In this document: one piece after another, positions 15,710 to 24,703 of the stretch | How positions within the stretch are numbered: the first letter of the stretch is position 1 | Layout: each line of letters starts with the position of its first letter | Source of the DNA: Neolewinella agarilytica | Lineage (GTDB): Bacteria > Bacteroidota > Bacteroidia > Chitinophagales > Saprospiraceae | Reading direction: 5' to 3' | Length of the DNA stretch: 49,216 bases | Assembly: GCF_900110645.1 (NCBI RefSeq) | Contig: NZ_FOFB01000039.1 | Span: 1 to 49,216, forward strand | Made by a program: the position numbers and the translations under genes | Notes under the pieces: model-generated | The model's database searches: none | Seen by the model: the letters and a program-made list of their open reading frames with translations, nothing else | Told to the model about the DNA's origin: nothing

Positions 15710-17278
15710 ATGTCTACCTTCCGCCTCCTCCCTTTGCCTTGCCTGTTGCTCCTGCTCACCGCCTGTGCTCCCGAGCCCGATCTGCCGCCCAACGTCCTTT
15801 TTATTATTGCGGATGATCTGGGTTATCACGATCTCGGCGTTACCGGCTCCGATTACTACGAAACGCCCCATCTTGACGCCCTGGCCAAAGGCGGAATGCA
15901 GTTCACAAATGCCTACACGGCCAGTCGCGTCTGCAGCCCCGCCAGAGCCAGCATTATGACCGGACAGTTTACCGCCCGACACGGCATCACCGACTGGATC
16001 GGCGCAAAAACCGGAGAAGACTGGCGGAAAGTCGGCCGACACAATCAGCTGCTTCCGCCCGATTATCACCACAACATGGATACCTCCCACTACACAATGG
16101 CCGAGGCATTTGCTGCCGCTGGCTACGAGACCTTCTTTGCGGGGAAGTGGCACATCGGCGGGGAACAATCCCGGCCTGAGGACCACGGCTTCGCCATCAA
16201 TAAGGGCGGCTATTCAAGTGGCTCCCCCCGTGGCGGCTACTTCTCTCCCTGGGACAACCCCGTACTGCCCAACGAGGAAGCCGGTGAAAACCTGAGTATG
16301 CGATTGTCGCGGGAAACGGCTGACTTCATCAACCAACGCGACGGTAGCGCGCCTTTTTTTGCCATGCTTTCTTTTTATGCCGTGCACGGCCCCATTCAAA
16401 CGACCGAAGAGAAATGGGCTAAATATCAGGCCAAAGCCGTTGAGCATGGACTGGCGGAACACGGTTTCGGAATGGAGCGACGCCTGCCGATTCGTTTGCA
16501 GCAGGACAACCCGGTTTACGCCGGTCTTGTGGAACAGATGGACGATGCCGTTGGTCTGGTTATGGCCGCCCTCGAAGAGGCCGGGATCGCCGATAACACC
16601 ATCGTCGTCTTTACCTCCGACCACGGCGGTGTCGCCAGCGGCGACGCCTATGCCACCTCTAACGCGCCGCTGCGCGGCGGCAAGGGCTACCAATGGGAAG
16701 GCGGGCTGCGGGTGCCGCTCTTACTCCGCTTCCCGACCCGGGTAGACCCCGGGCAGAAATCTTCTGTGCCCATTTCAGGGGCGGACTTATACCCGTCTTT
16801 ACTGTCCTTAGCCGGCCAATCGCCCGCTGACCGACAGCCGATGGACGGCATGGATATGGTGCAAGCCGTTGAACGCGGTATCTCCCCACGCCGCTCTCTC
16901 TATTGGCATTACCCCCATTACGGGAACCAGGGCGGAGACCCTTCCTCGATCATTCTGCGCGACAACTACAAGCTTATCCATTACCACGAGACGGGCAAAG
17001 ATGAACTCTACGACCTGTACAAAGATCCCCGTGAACGCCTCTCGGTAACCGAACAGCAACCTAAGGTGAGCCAGGAACTGAAAACGGAGCTTATGGAGTA
17101 TCTCAATTCCGTTGGGGCGCGTTTCCCGGACCGGGACCCGCTCTATGATCCGGTAAAAGCAGCAGGGGTGGCGGCATTCAGGCGGGATACTTTACTTCCT
17201 CGTCTGGAAAGGCAGCGCAAAGAAATGCTCAGCGAAGGTTATGAGCCGAATGAGGATTGGTGGGGGAGCCGGCAGTAA
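15710..17278 (+). CDS. sulfatase lipoprotein (arylsulfatase type)
   Basis: This is a 522-residue exported enzyme. The lipoprotein signal ends in LLTAC with Cys19. The sulfatase signature CSPAR starts at Cys75, the residue converted to formylglycine by a maturase encoded elsewhere, and metal ligands are visible in IIADDLGYHD (Asp35-Asp36) and VFTSDHGG (near 302-309). FAGKWHIGG near 144-152 supplies the conserved Lys and His. Such enzymes remove sulfate esters from algal or host glycans, matching a marine polysaccharide-degrading lifestyle. The gene is flanked by direct copies of a 27-bp repeat. A PhoD-like phosphatase lies downstream but has its own upstream region. Confidence 0.92.
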   Translation: MSTFRLLPLPCLLLLLTACAPEPDLPPNVLFIIADDLGYHDLGVTGSDYYETPHLDALAKGGMQFTNAYTASRVCSPARASIMTGQFTARHGITDWIGAKTGEDWRKVGRHNQLLPPDYHHNMDTSHYTMAEAFAAAGYETFFAGKWHIGGEQSRPEDHGFAINKGGYSSGSPRGGYFSPWDNPVLPNEEAGENLSMRLSRETADFINQRDGSAPFFAMLSFYAVHGPIQTTEEKWAKYQAKAVEHGLAEHGFGMERRLPIRLQQDNPVYAGLVEQMDDAVGLVMAALEEAGIADNTIVVFTSDHGGVASGDAYATSNAPLRGGKGYQWEGGLRVPLLLRFPTRVDPGQKSSVPISGADLYPSLLSLAGQSPADRQPMDGMDMVQAVERGISPRRSLYWHYPHYGNQGGDPSSIILRDNYKLIHYHETGKDELYDLYKDPRERLSVTEQQPKVSQELKTELMEYLNSVGARFPDRDPLYDPVKAAGVAAFRRDTLLPRLERQRKEMLSEGYEPNEDWWGSRQ

Positions 17279-17360
17279 TTGATGAACGGAATAATCTGCG
17301 GTCATATTCCAGAGAGTATTAGTCAGAAACGGTGGTGGAAGTAGGGCAAACTAAGCATTT

Positions 17361-17411
17361 CGGGTATAACTGTAGATGTACCCGAAAATTGAGGGTACTT
17401 CTACCCGAAAA
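17361..17411 (+). repeat. direct repeat flanking the sulfatase gene, right copy, plus a third partial copy
   Basis: CGGGTATAACTGTAGATGTA followed by CCCGAAAA (17361-17388) repeats the sequence at 15646. A third partial copy, GGGTACTTCTACCCGAAAA (17393-17411), forms its own 5-bp hairpin. Both could act as structured RNA ends. Confidence 0.8.
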
Positions 17412-17474
17412 GCTCATTATTTATGAGGCTGTCTCTACGATTTGTCTGATGATGGCATAATTTTAACCAGTTTA

Positions 17475-17495
17475 GGGGCGCGCACGCAGGATGCC
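17475..17495 (-). repeat. dispersed motif, reverse copy (GGCGCGCACGCAGGATGCC)
   Basis: A reverse-oriented, slightly degraded copy of the dispersed motif, in the gap upstream of the PhoD-like gene. Confidence 0.55.
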
Positions 17496-17559
17496 AGCTA
17501 AGTTAAGGGGCAATGTTTTGTAAACCTTACATTCGTCAGGAATCCACTACAACTCCTTC

Positions 17560-19215
17560 ATGCAATATCGACTGTTAAGCCTCCTTGCCTTCTTAACCCT
17601 TCTTTGCACCTGCACGTCCGGTGAGCGCAGTGATCACGCGCCGTCACCCACTGCTACCGGTGATCTTACCCAGGGCGATTACCTGAAGGCCCCTTTCTCT
17701 GGTCTGGACACCCTGGCCACCAACGACTGGTGGAACAGGAAATGGAACCCGATCATCGACCTGAAAGTCAGTCGCGATTCCGTCATCGCCTTCGGAGCTT
17801 ACACCGTCTCTGAGGGCACCTTAAAGCTAATGGCTCAGCTCTACCCACTCTACCCGGCTGAAAGCCGGGACGTCACCCTGGAGTTTTGGAAAGACGGTAA
17901 GTGGAGGCCTGAAGCCACTCAGGCCGTACACGATTTGGGCTGGTCGGCCAGCTTCCGCGTGACCGGTTGGGATATGACTGAGGAGGTGAAATATCGTCTC
18001 CGCCACGGTGAAAAGGCCAGCTATAAAGGTACGATTCGTGCCCTGCCCACCAACGAGGAAGAAGTCGTACTTGCCGCCCTGAGCTGTAATTCCAACAAAG
18101 ACCGGGGAATGCGCGAAAACTACGTTCGCAACCTCAATCACCTTGACCCCGATCTCGTCTTCTTCGCCGGAGACCAGTCTTATGACCACAAAGAACACAC
18201 CGCCGCCTGGCTGAAATTCGGCCTCCAGTTTCGCGAAACCTTCCGCCACCGGCCCATGGTTTCTATCCCTGACGACCACGACATCGGCCAGGGCAACCTC
18301 TGGGGCGAAAACGGAATCGTCGCTAAGAATCCTGCCGGCCACGACGGCGGCTATTTCTACCACCACGAGTACGTCAAGATGGTGGAGCGCTGCCAGACAA
18401 GTCACCTGCCGGACCCTTATGATGGCCGGTTGATTGAACAGGGAATCGGTGTCTATTACACGAATTATCGCCTCGGACCGGTCGACTTCGCCATCATCGA
18501 AGACCGGAAGTTTAAGTCTGGCCCCAACGGCAAAATCCCCCAGCAAGGGCCCCGACCGGACCATATCCGCAACCCCGATTACGACCCGGCTTCCGTTGAT
18601 GTGCCCGGCCTGAAACTACTCGGAGACCGCCAACTGACCTTTCTCGATGCCTGGGGCAAAGACCAGGCCCCCGGACGGATGAAAGCCGTGCTCTCACAAA
18701 CCGGATTCTGCGGCGGTGCCCACATCCACGGTCAGATCGACAATCGTCTCCACGCCGATATGGACTCCAATGGCTGGCCGCAAACGGGGCGCAATAAAGC
18801 CTTATCACTGATTCAAGCAGCTGGCGCGGTCCACATCGGCGGAGACCAGCACTTGCCCACCGTGATTAAGCACGGTATTGATGCGCCGGGAGACGGCCCC
18901 TGGGCCTTCATCGTGCCCGCCATCGTCAATAACTATTACTCCCGCTGGTGGTGGCCCGAAAACGAACAAGCCGGCGCTAATGCCGTGCCGGATTCTCCGC
19001 TGCCCTGGACGGGGGATTACCGCGATGGCTTCGATAATCACATCCGGATGGCCGCTTACGCCAACCCGGACGCGGCATCCAACGGCGCCGGTTTCGGCAT
19101 CATCCGCTTCCGCCCGGCTACGGAGGAAGTCGTCTTTGAGTGTTGGCCCCGTGAAGTGGATGTCTCCCAGCCAGAGGCAGAGCAGTTTCCGGGCTGGCCG
19201 GTGGTGGTTCGGTAG
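17560..19215 (+). CDS. PhoD-like metallophosphatase lipoprotein
   Basis: This is a 551-residue exported protein. The N-terminus AFLTLLCTCTSGERSD contains a lipobox-like LLC/LCTC. A beta-sandwich N-terminal part (about 40-160) precedes the metallophosphoesterase core, where LVFFAGDQSYD (near 205-215), SIPDDHDIGQGN (near 236-247) and HIGGDQHLPT (near 427-436) provide the metal ligands. This order matches PhoD/alkaline phosphatase D relatives, which hydrolyse phosphodiesters and phosphomonoesters in the periplasm or at the cell surface. The signal peptide coding region at 17601-17620 contains a copy of the dispersed motif. The stop is followed at once by a small CACGACTTTAGTCGTG hairpin. Confidence 0.85.
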   Translation: MQYRLLSLLAFLTLLCTCTSGERSDHAPSPTATGDLTQGDYLKAPFSGLDTLATNDWWNRKWNPIIDLKVSRDSVIAFGAYTVSEGTLKLMAQLYPLYPAESRDVTLEFWKDGKWRPEATQAVHDLGWSASFRVTGWDMTEEVKYRLRHGEKASYKGTIRALPTNEEEVVLAALSCNSNKDRGMRENYVRNLNHLDPDLVFFAGDQSYDHKEHTAAWLKFGLQFRETFRHRPMVSIPDDHDIGQGNLWGENGIVAKNPAGHDGGYFYHHEYVKMVERCQTSHLPDPYDGRLIEQGIGVYYTNYRLGPVDFAIIEDRKFKSGPNGKIPQQGPRPDHIRNPDYDPASVDVPGLKLLGDRQLTFLDAWGKDQAPGRMKAVLSQTGFCGGAHIHGQIDNRLHADMDSNGWPQTGRNKALSLIQAAGAVHIGGDQHLPTVIKHGIDAPGDGPWAFIVPAIVNNYYSRWWWPENEQAGANAVPDSPLPWTGDYRDGFDNHIRMAAYANPDAASNGAGFGIIRFRPATEEVVFECWPREVDVSQPEAEQFPGWPVVVR

Positions 19216-19217
19216 CC

Positions 19218-19233
19218 ACGACTTTAGTCGTGC
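19218..19233. repeat. small hairpin CACGACTTTAGTCGTG
   Basis: A 6-bp stem around a TTTA loop follows the PhoD-like gene. A close variant (CCGACTTTAGTCGG) occurs at about 23094-23107, so this is a recurring element and may act as a weak terminator or REP-like site. Confidence 0.6.
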
Positions 19234-19254
19234 GCTAGCAAGCGACGCGCAAGA

Positions 19255-19677
19255 TTATCTTATATAATTCGCTTCGGGCCGCCAGCTATGAGGACACTTG
19301 CTACGCTTAACTGCCGTAAATCGATATGGCGACGAATTATCTATGGGATTTTCGATCTCAAGAAATAGTGTGTTGCCATCGGGGTGATAGTCTATATTGA
19401 GGCTCAAGCAACCTGGCCCGATGTACATACTTCTGAAAAGACGGTTGACTGCTCCAATGGTCGGGGATGGAGAATCCGGGGAATAGTTGAGGTATACGGT
19501 ATTGTCATTCGTGATGTCTAGTGTCTCCATCCAGGCCAGTGTCGAATAGTGTTCGTCAAGAGGCTCTTCGACAATATCCCAGTGTCCGGTTAGATTGGGC
19601 TGCCATTCCCGCCATCCCAGGTAACCACCAGTGGTCAGAGCTACACTCGTTAGAAGAATGCTAATGGTTGATTTCAT
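19255..19677 (-). CDS. hypothetical protein with N-terminal membrane anchor
   Basis: This is a 140-residue protein with an N-terminal hydrophobic helix (ISILLTSVALTTGGYLGW), so it is anchored or exported. The rest contains alternating strands (LTGHWDIVEEP..., YLNYSPD..., LFLEIENP) that resemble a small beta-barrel or lipocalin-like domain, but I cannot assign a family. The start at 19677 is preferred; the open frame reaches 19839, but that extension overlaps the HAD gene and has no signal character. It lies just downstream of the HAD gene on the same strand. Confidence 0.55.
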   Translation of the reverse strand: MKSTISILLTSVALTTGGYLGWREWQPNLTGHWDIVEEPLDEHYSTLAWMETLDITNDNTVYLNYSPDSPSPTIGAVNRLFRSMYIGPGCLSLNIDYHPDGNTLFLEIENPIDNSSPYRFTAVKRSKCPHSWRPEANYIR

Positions 19678-19732
19678 GGTTTGGAGATGCTGCGAGAAAG
19701 GATAATGGTGTAAAGGCATTGATGGCAGACCG

Positions 19733-20296
19733 TCACCCCTCTCCTTCCAGCGTCCGAAACACCTCCTCATTAGTCGTAAACAAGATCCCGCCAATGCCGA
19801 CTTTGGCGGCTGACGCCAGTTTGTTGGGGCTGTCATCAATCAGGTAGAGTTCTTCCGGCGGGTAGGGAAGCTCGTTGATCAGGCGTTCGAAAAAAGGTGG
19901 GTCTTCTTTCAGTAGGCCGTAATCGTAAGAGTAAAACTGCTGACTGGCCCAGGCGTCAAACTCAAAGCGTTTGGCAACGTACTCGATGTTCTCCCGGTAA
20001 TTATCGCTAACGATGATGATCTCGTAACGGGTGCGCAGGTAATCAACCAGTTCGGTATTCATCTTCAGGGTGTCCCAGATGGCGTCCAGGAATTCCTCGT
20101 CGGCGAGCTGCTGATTGGTTGCGGCATTGTAGTCCGCCAGAAAGGCGGTTAGGCCTACGTCCCCGACACTCATCTCTCTGGCGTATTTGTAGTTGAGTTT
20201 TGATACTTCGGTCCAGTTGATAACCTCATTGGACACGCCGGTAGACTGGAAGGTGACGCCGCCGAGGTCGAGTAGGATGGGAGGGAGCTTTCTCAT
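19733..20296 (-). CDS. HAD-superfamily hydrolase
   Basis: This is a 187-residue cytoplasmic protein. HAD motif I appears as ILLDLGGV with nucleophile Asp10, but the usual second acid (DxD) is replaced by Gly, as in some HAD-IA members. Motif II is VSDN near residues 95-98, and motifs III/IV are LLKEDPPFF near 127-135 and LIDDSPNKLASA near 151-162. Possible substrates are small phosphorylated metabolites or haloacids. It overlaps the upstream Uma2 gene by 4 bp, indicating translational coupling in an operon. The function of that pairing is unknown. Confidence 0.82.
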   Translation of the reverse strand: MRKLPPILLDLGGVTFQSTGVSNEVINWTEVSKLNYKYAREMSVGDVGLTAFLADYNAATNQQLADEEFLDAIWDTLKMNTELVDYLRTRYEIIIVSDNYRENIEYVAKRFEFDAWASQQFYSYDYGLLKEDPPFFERLINELPYPPEELYLIDDSPNKLASAAKVGIGGILFTTNEEVFRTLEGEG

Positions 20297-20883
20297 TGGT
20301 AAGTAGAAAACTCAACGCCTTCATAAATGGTCGCCATGGATAGCTTCAGCCCAAGGGTTCGGACTTCCACTTCATGGTCCGGGTTGAAATAGGAACCGAT
20401 ATGCCAGTATTGGTGATTCTCGCGGTAAAAAGTATCGACGCGCATCCTACGACTATCAATGAGAATGTATTCCTTAAAGCTTTCGAGCTGGCGATAGGCG
20501 GTAAACTTATCCGTCCGGTCATAATCTGCCGTGCTTTCGGATAGGACTTCAATGATCAGCTCGGGGTTAGTAAGTTTTGCGATGCCACCTTTTTCGTAGG
20601 TCGGTTGATTACAAGTGACGGTTAGGTCAGGGAAAAAGTAACTTTTTATGGACGAAACAGATACGGCGTTCTCGCTATTATGAACTTTGCAAGAGCCTTT
20701 TTTAGCCCAAAGAAAACCGAAAGTGTTGGCCATGATGGTGTTGTGGGAAATACTCCCACCCGACATCATTCTGACCTCCCCATCCAAGAATTCCAGTTTA
20801 TGCAATGATTGCTCTAGTAGCGTAAAGTATTCCTCTTTGGAATAGGGCCGTGATTCGAGTTCTAAAGCTTCCATAATAATCAA
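20293..20883 (-). CDS. Uma2 family endonuclease-like protein
   Basis: This is a 196-residue protein of the Uma2/DUF820 family. The PD-(D/E)XK-like core is visible as FPDLTVTC near residue 87, LIIEVLSEST near 107 and FKEYILIDSRR near 133. The N-terminal EYFTLLEQ...LEFLDGEVRMMSGGSISHN block is also typical. The family has a restriction-endonuclease fold but its biological role is not settled, and it is hugely expanded in cyanobacteria and some Bacteroidota. Its stop overlaps the HAD gene start by 4 bp. The ATG at 20883 was used; a second Met three residues later is equally possible. Confidence 0.85.
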   Translation of the reverse strand: MIIMEALELESRPYSKEEYFTLLEQSLHKLEFLDGEVRMMSGGSISHNTIMANTFGFLWAKKGSCKVHNSENAVSVSSIKSYFFPDLTVTCNQPTYEKGGIAKLTNPELIIEVLSESTADYDRTDKFTAYRQLESFKEYILIDSRRMRVDTFYRENHQYWHIGSYFNPDHEVEVRTLGLKLSMATIYEGVEFSTYQ

Positions 20884-20926
20884 ACGAGTTATGGTAAGAT
20901 AAAGTTACGGGTTTTTAGTGGAGGAC

Positions 20927-23026
20927 CTAGGGCTGATTCTCGTAAAGAACCCCACTCCCCGTCTCCCAAAAGAAGAAACTCCAGATGTCGGCCTGTTCCT
21001 GGATGATCATTGAGATGGGCTTGCCGGCCCCATGGCCGGCGTCGACGGCGATGCGGATCAGAACGGGGTTATCTCCGCCATGGGCCTCCTGCAGGCGGGC
21101 GGCGAACTTGAAGGAATGAGCGGGCACTACGCGGTCGTCGTGGTCAGCAGTAGTCACCATCGTGGAGGGGTAATGGGTGCCGTCCTTCAGGTTGTGGAGC
21201 GGGGAGTAAGCGAGCAAATAGTCGAACATCTCCGGATCTTCGCTAGATCCGTATTCGGGAATCCAACCCTTGCCGACGGTAAACTTGTGGTAGCGCAGCA
21301 TATCCATTACCCCAACGGCGGGGAAGGCGACGGCAAAGAGATCCGGCCGCTGCGCCATGCAGGCGCCCACCAGCAGGCCACCGTTGGAGCCGCCGGCGAT
21401 GCCCAGCTTTTCTTTACGGGTATAGCCCCGCTCAATCAGCCATTCGCCAGCAGCGATGAAGTCATCGAAGACGTTCTGCTTATTCTTCAGCATGCCCGCC
21501 TGGTGCCAGGCTTCCCCGTACTCGCCGCCACCGCGAAGGTTGGCCATGGCGAAGACCGCCCCGTTCTCGAGCATCGGGATCCGCAGCGCTGAAAAGCTCG
21601 GGCTCAGGCTGACGTTGAAACCACCATAGCCATAGAGATAGGCGGGGTTGTGCCCGTCCAGCTTCAGACCTTTTTTGTGAACGAGGAACATGGTAACGGG
21701 CGTGCCGTCTTTGCTTTGATAGGTGACCTGGCTTTCTTCGAAGTCCGTCGGGTCAAACTGCAGCTCCGGCGAGAAGAAGGGTTTGCTGGCGCCGGTCTCT
21801 ACGTCGTATTCGAAGATGGTATAAGGATAGGTGAAACTCGTGAAGCCATAGTAAAGCTTCTTTTCGTCTTTCTCCCCGCTGAAGCCTCCGGCAGCGCCAA
21901 GGCCCGGGAGTTGGATGGGGCGCTGATCACTGCCGTCATAGTTCATGCGGTAATAACGGTCGGTTGCCTTTTCCAGATAGTTGGCGAAGAGGTAGCCACC
22001 ACCGGTGGTGACACCAGCCAGAAGGTTGTCCCTTTCGGGCAGGATTTCCTCCCAGTATTCCGGTGCAGGCCGGTCGAGGTTGATTTTTATCAGCCGGTAG
22101 TTAGGGGCGTCGACGTCAGTGATGATCCAGAAATCTTTGCCTTCGTTGTGAACCACACTGCTCTTTTGGGTAGTTTCCGGAAAGATGGCGATTGGTGCCA
22201 CGGTGGGCAGGTTGCTGCCATCAAGGGGAAGGTAATAGAGCGCAAAACCATTCGTACCCGGGGCGGCATACATTATGAGGTAATCCTCTTCTTCCGTAGT
22301 GCCACCATAGTGGTAGAAGGTGGGGTTGTCTTTGTCTTCGTAAATCAGTTGGTCCTCCGCCTGCGGTGTTCCGAGCTTGTGGTAGTAAATGCTGTGCATA
22401 AGGTTATTGCCCTTCAGGGCTTCGCCTTCGGCGGGAGCGGGATAGCGGCTGTAGAAAAAGCCATCGTTGTACCAGCCGGTGCCGCCGAATTTTACCCATT
22501 GCAGCTCATCGTCGAGATCGGTGTTGGTGGCCAGGTCGCGGACGTAAATTTTGCCCCAGTCGGAACCCGCCTCGCTGCGGCGATAGGCCATGTAGCGGTC
22601 CTGCTTATCGGACCCCAACAAACCGATGGCGGTGGTGCCGGCCTCGTTCATGGTGTTAGGGTCCATAAAGACCTTTTCTTCGCCCTCCGGACCTTTTTTG
22701 TAGTAAAAAACAGACTGATTTTGCAGGCCGTCGTTCTTGCTCCAGATGTAGTAATCGCCCACTTTGCTGGGCGGGCCTACGCGGGGATAATTGACAAGTT
22801 CCGTCATCCGGTCAGCAAAGGCCTGCCGGAAAGGGATTTGTTCCAGATAGCCGAAGGTGACTTCGTTCTGGGCAGCGACCCAGGCTTTGGTGGCCTCGGC
22901 ATTGTCGTCTTCGAGCCAGTGAAAATCGTCGCGGATGGCGACGTCGCCATAGTGATCAGTATGTTCAATTTTTTCGGTGACAGGGTAGGTGACAGGGATG
23001 GAAGGGTTGTCAATGTTTGTATTCAT
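20927..23026 (-). CDS. prolyl oligopeptidase family serine peptidase (S9A)
   Basis: This 699-residue enzyme has the two-domain layout of prolyl oligopeptidase: an N-terminal HDHWLEDD-like segment (DDFHWLEDD near residues 33-41), a seven-bladed propeller (about 70-420) and the alpha/beta hydrolase domain with GGSNGG (nucleophile Ser near 544), DHDDRVVP (Asp near 629) and DAGHGAG (His near 664). No signal peptide is seen, so it is probably cytoplasmic. It cleaves after proline in short peptides. Length is normal for the family. The gene stands alone, with 43 bp to the Uma2 gene downstream. Confidence 0.9.
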   Translation of the reverse strand: MNTNIDNPSIPVTYPVTEKIEHTDHYGDVAIRDDFHWLEDDNAEATKAWVAAQNEVTFGYLEQIPFRQAFADRMTELVNYPRVGPPSKVGDYYIWSKNDGLQNQSVFYYKKGPEGEEKVFMDPNTMNEAGTTAIGLLGSDKQDRYMAYRRSEAGSDWGKIYVRDLATNTDLDDELQWVKFGGTGWYNDGFFYSRYPAPAEGEALKGNNLMHSIYYHKLGTPQAEDQLIYEDKDNPTFYHYGGTTEEEDYLIMYAAPGTNGFALYYLPLDGSNLPTVAPIAIFPETTQKSSVVHNEGKDFWIITDVDAPNYRLIKINLDRPAPEYWEEILPERDNLLAGVTTGGGYLFANYLEKATDRYYRMNYDGSDQRPIQLPGLGAAGGFSGEKDEKKLYYGFTSFTYPYTIFEYDVETGASKPFFSPELQFDPTDFEESQVTYQSKDGTPVTMFLVHKKGLKLDGHNPAYLYGYGGFNVSLSPSFSALRIPMLENGAVFAMANLRGGGEYGEAWHQAGMLKNKQNVFDDFIAAGEWLIERGYTRKEKLGIAGGSNGGLLVGACMAQRPDLFAVAFPAVGVMDMLRYHKFTVGKGWIPEYGSSEDPEMFDYLLAYSPLHNLKDGTHYPSTMVTTADHDDRVVPAHSFKFAARLQEAHGGDNPVLIRIAVDAGHGAGKPISMIIQEQADIWSFFFWETGSGVLYENQP

Positions 23027-23152
23027 TCAGGTATAAACTTAAGAGCCTCAGGGATATATCAAAGAGTAGGTGGGGAAATTTTTAGTACATCCGACTTTAG
23101 TCGGCGGATAAAGATAATCAAAGCCCGTTTTTTCCCTGCTTTTCTACCTTTA

Positions 23153-23178
23153 CTTTGCACCTGCGGTAGCGCCCAAAA
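23153..23178 (+). repeat. dispersed TACTTTGCACCTGCG...GCGCCCAAA motif, intergenic copy
   Basis: A well-preserved copy upstream of the ankyrin lipoprotein. Read in frame with its 5' flank it still spells a signal-peptide-like AFLPLLCTCGSAQ, although it is not in frame with the downstream gene. Confidence 0.7.
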
Positions 23179-23213
23179 AGAACTTTTTACCCTACTTCTG
23201 TCGTTTCCCGACT

Positions 23214-23972
23214 ATGCCCGTTAGAAACTACCTTCCTGTTTTATCGCTGCTTCTATTGGCGGCTTGTGCTAATAATATTGAAGTGGAAAAAGTATATCTT
23301 GATCCAACACCGCCGCCCATCATTGAACGGATAGCGGGCTACGATGTCGCACACCTGGAGATTACGGCTGCTGACCTGGCGCTGGAGTATCAGAAAATGA
23401 CCAACGTTCACGTCTTTCAGCTGGCCGCGATTTATTGTGATTCCATGCTGATGGCGCAAACGCTGGCCAGAGGTGTTGATCCTAACACCGAATTATGGGA
23501 TAGTCATCAATTACCGGAGGCGGCTGCTTGTCCGGATAATGGATTACAATTGGTCAAGATGATGCTGGATTCCGGCGCTTATATCAACGGTACGGATGCC
23601 ATCGGGGAGAACGCACTCAGTTACGCCATCGGAGGAGGAGATCTGGAGCTCGTGGGCTACCTGCTCGACCATGGAGCTGACATGACCCAGCAAGATTTTG
23701 ACGATGAGTACGGCTGTACACCCATCCATAGTTCCAATACCGTTGAAATGCTGGCCTTCCTTCTGGAACGAGGTGCCACGCTGGAGAACGATTGTACTAC
23801 CGGCCGAACCCTGCTGCATACCGCTGCTGAGGAAGATAATGCCGAATTGATCCGCTACCTGCTCGATAATGAACTGGTGGACCGGGAAGCGGTAGATCAA
23901 TATGGCGAAACGGCCTATAATTATGCTACGGCGAATGCTTCGGTGGAGGCACAGGAGTTGTTGCGGCCTTGA
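23214..23972 (+). CDS. ankyrin repeat lipoprotein
   Basis: This is a 252-residue protein with lipoprotein signal LLLLAAC (Cys18). The mature part contains about four ankyrin repeats between residues 70 and 250; the clearest are GENALSYAIGGGDLELVGYLLDHGAD and GRTLLHTAAEEDNAELIRYLLDNE. Ankyrin repeats mediate protein binding, so this is probably a periplasmic or outer-membrane scaffold or inhibitor. The partner is unknown. The gene ends 1 bp before a three-unit tandem repeat, so its transcript runs straight into it. Confidence 0.85.
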   Translation: MPVRNYLPVLSLLLLAACANNIEVEKVYLDPTPPPIIERIAGYDVAHLEITAADLALEYQKMTNVHVFQLAAIYCDSMLMAQTLARGVDPNTELWDSHQLPEAAACPDNGLQLVKMMLDSGAYINGTDAIGENALSYAIGGGDLELVGYLLDHGADMTQQDFDDEYGCTPIHSSNTVEMLAFLLERGATLENDCTTGRTLLHTAAEEDNAELIRYLLDNELVDREAVDQYGETAYNYATANASVEAQELLRP

Positions 23973-23973
23973 G

Positions 23974-24591
23974 GGGGCTGCTGCGCAGCGAGAGGGGGAA
24001 CCACAGAGGTGCTCAGAGGTTGACACAGAGGTCCACGGAGGCGACTGCTTTTCCGCCAGGTCGTTTTCAAGACTATAGCATACATCTATCGTACTTGGTA
24101 TACGTCTTTGGCGAAGGGTCACCCCTCTCCGTTGAGCCGTAGGCGAGACTTGCCGGAGAGGGGGCGGGGGAGAGGTTTCTGGGGCTGCTGCGCAGCGAGA
24201 GGGGAACCACAGAGGTGCTCAGAGGTTGACACAGAGGTCCACGGAGGCGACTGCTTTTCCGCCAGGTCGTTTTCAAGACTATAGCATACATCTATCCTGC
24301 TTGGTATACGTCTTTGGCGAAGGGTCACCCCTCTCCGTTGAGCCGTAGGCGAGACTTGCCGGAGAGGGGCCGGGGGAGAGGTTTCTGGGGCTGCTGCGCA
24401 GCGAGAGGGGGAACCACAGAGATGCTCAGAGGTTGACACAGAGGTCCACGGAGGCGACTGCTTTTCCGCCAGGTCGTTTTCAAGACTATAACATACATCT
24501 ATCCTGCTTGGTATACGTCTTTGGCGAAGGGTCACCCCTCTCCGTTGAGCCGTAGGCGAGACTTGCCGGAGAGGGGCCGGGGGAGAGGTTT
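23974..24591. repeat. three tandem ~206-bp repeats
   Basis: Units begin at 23974, 24181 and 24387 and are nearly identical, differing at scattered positions. Each starts with GGGCTGCTGCGCAGC (itself partly palindromic), contains ACCACAGAGG/ACACAGAGG motifs, and ends with a CCCCTCTCC...GGAGAGGGG hairpin sequence. The reverse strand is open in long stretches, but those frames are repeat translations, not genes. This fills most of the 731-bp gap before the large secreted protein; the last 110 bp hold no feature I can name beyond presumed leader sequence. Confidence 0.92.
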
Positions 24592-24703
24592 TTAGCAAGA
24601 TCAAAAAATATCTCTCCTCCAGGGTAAGCATCCCGCCCAACACGCAATAAGGTGAAAAATCCGGCTCCAACCCGCCGGCATTATATCACCAAATGACAAC
24701 CCA

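Noticed and set aside
21650..23224. 524-codon forward frame opposite the prolyl oligopeptidase
   Set aside because: It is antisense to a full-length S9A gene with all catalytic motifs. Its only real-looking part is the dispersed-motif peptide at the end.
24119..24670. Reverse frames across the 206-bp repeats
   Set aside because: They are translations of tandem repeat units (TSPPAPLRQVSP repeats) with no family match.
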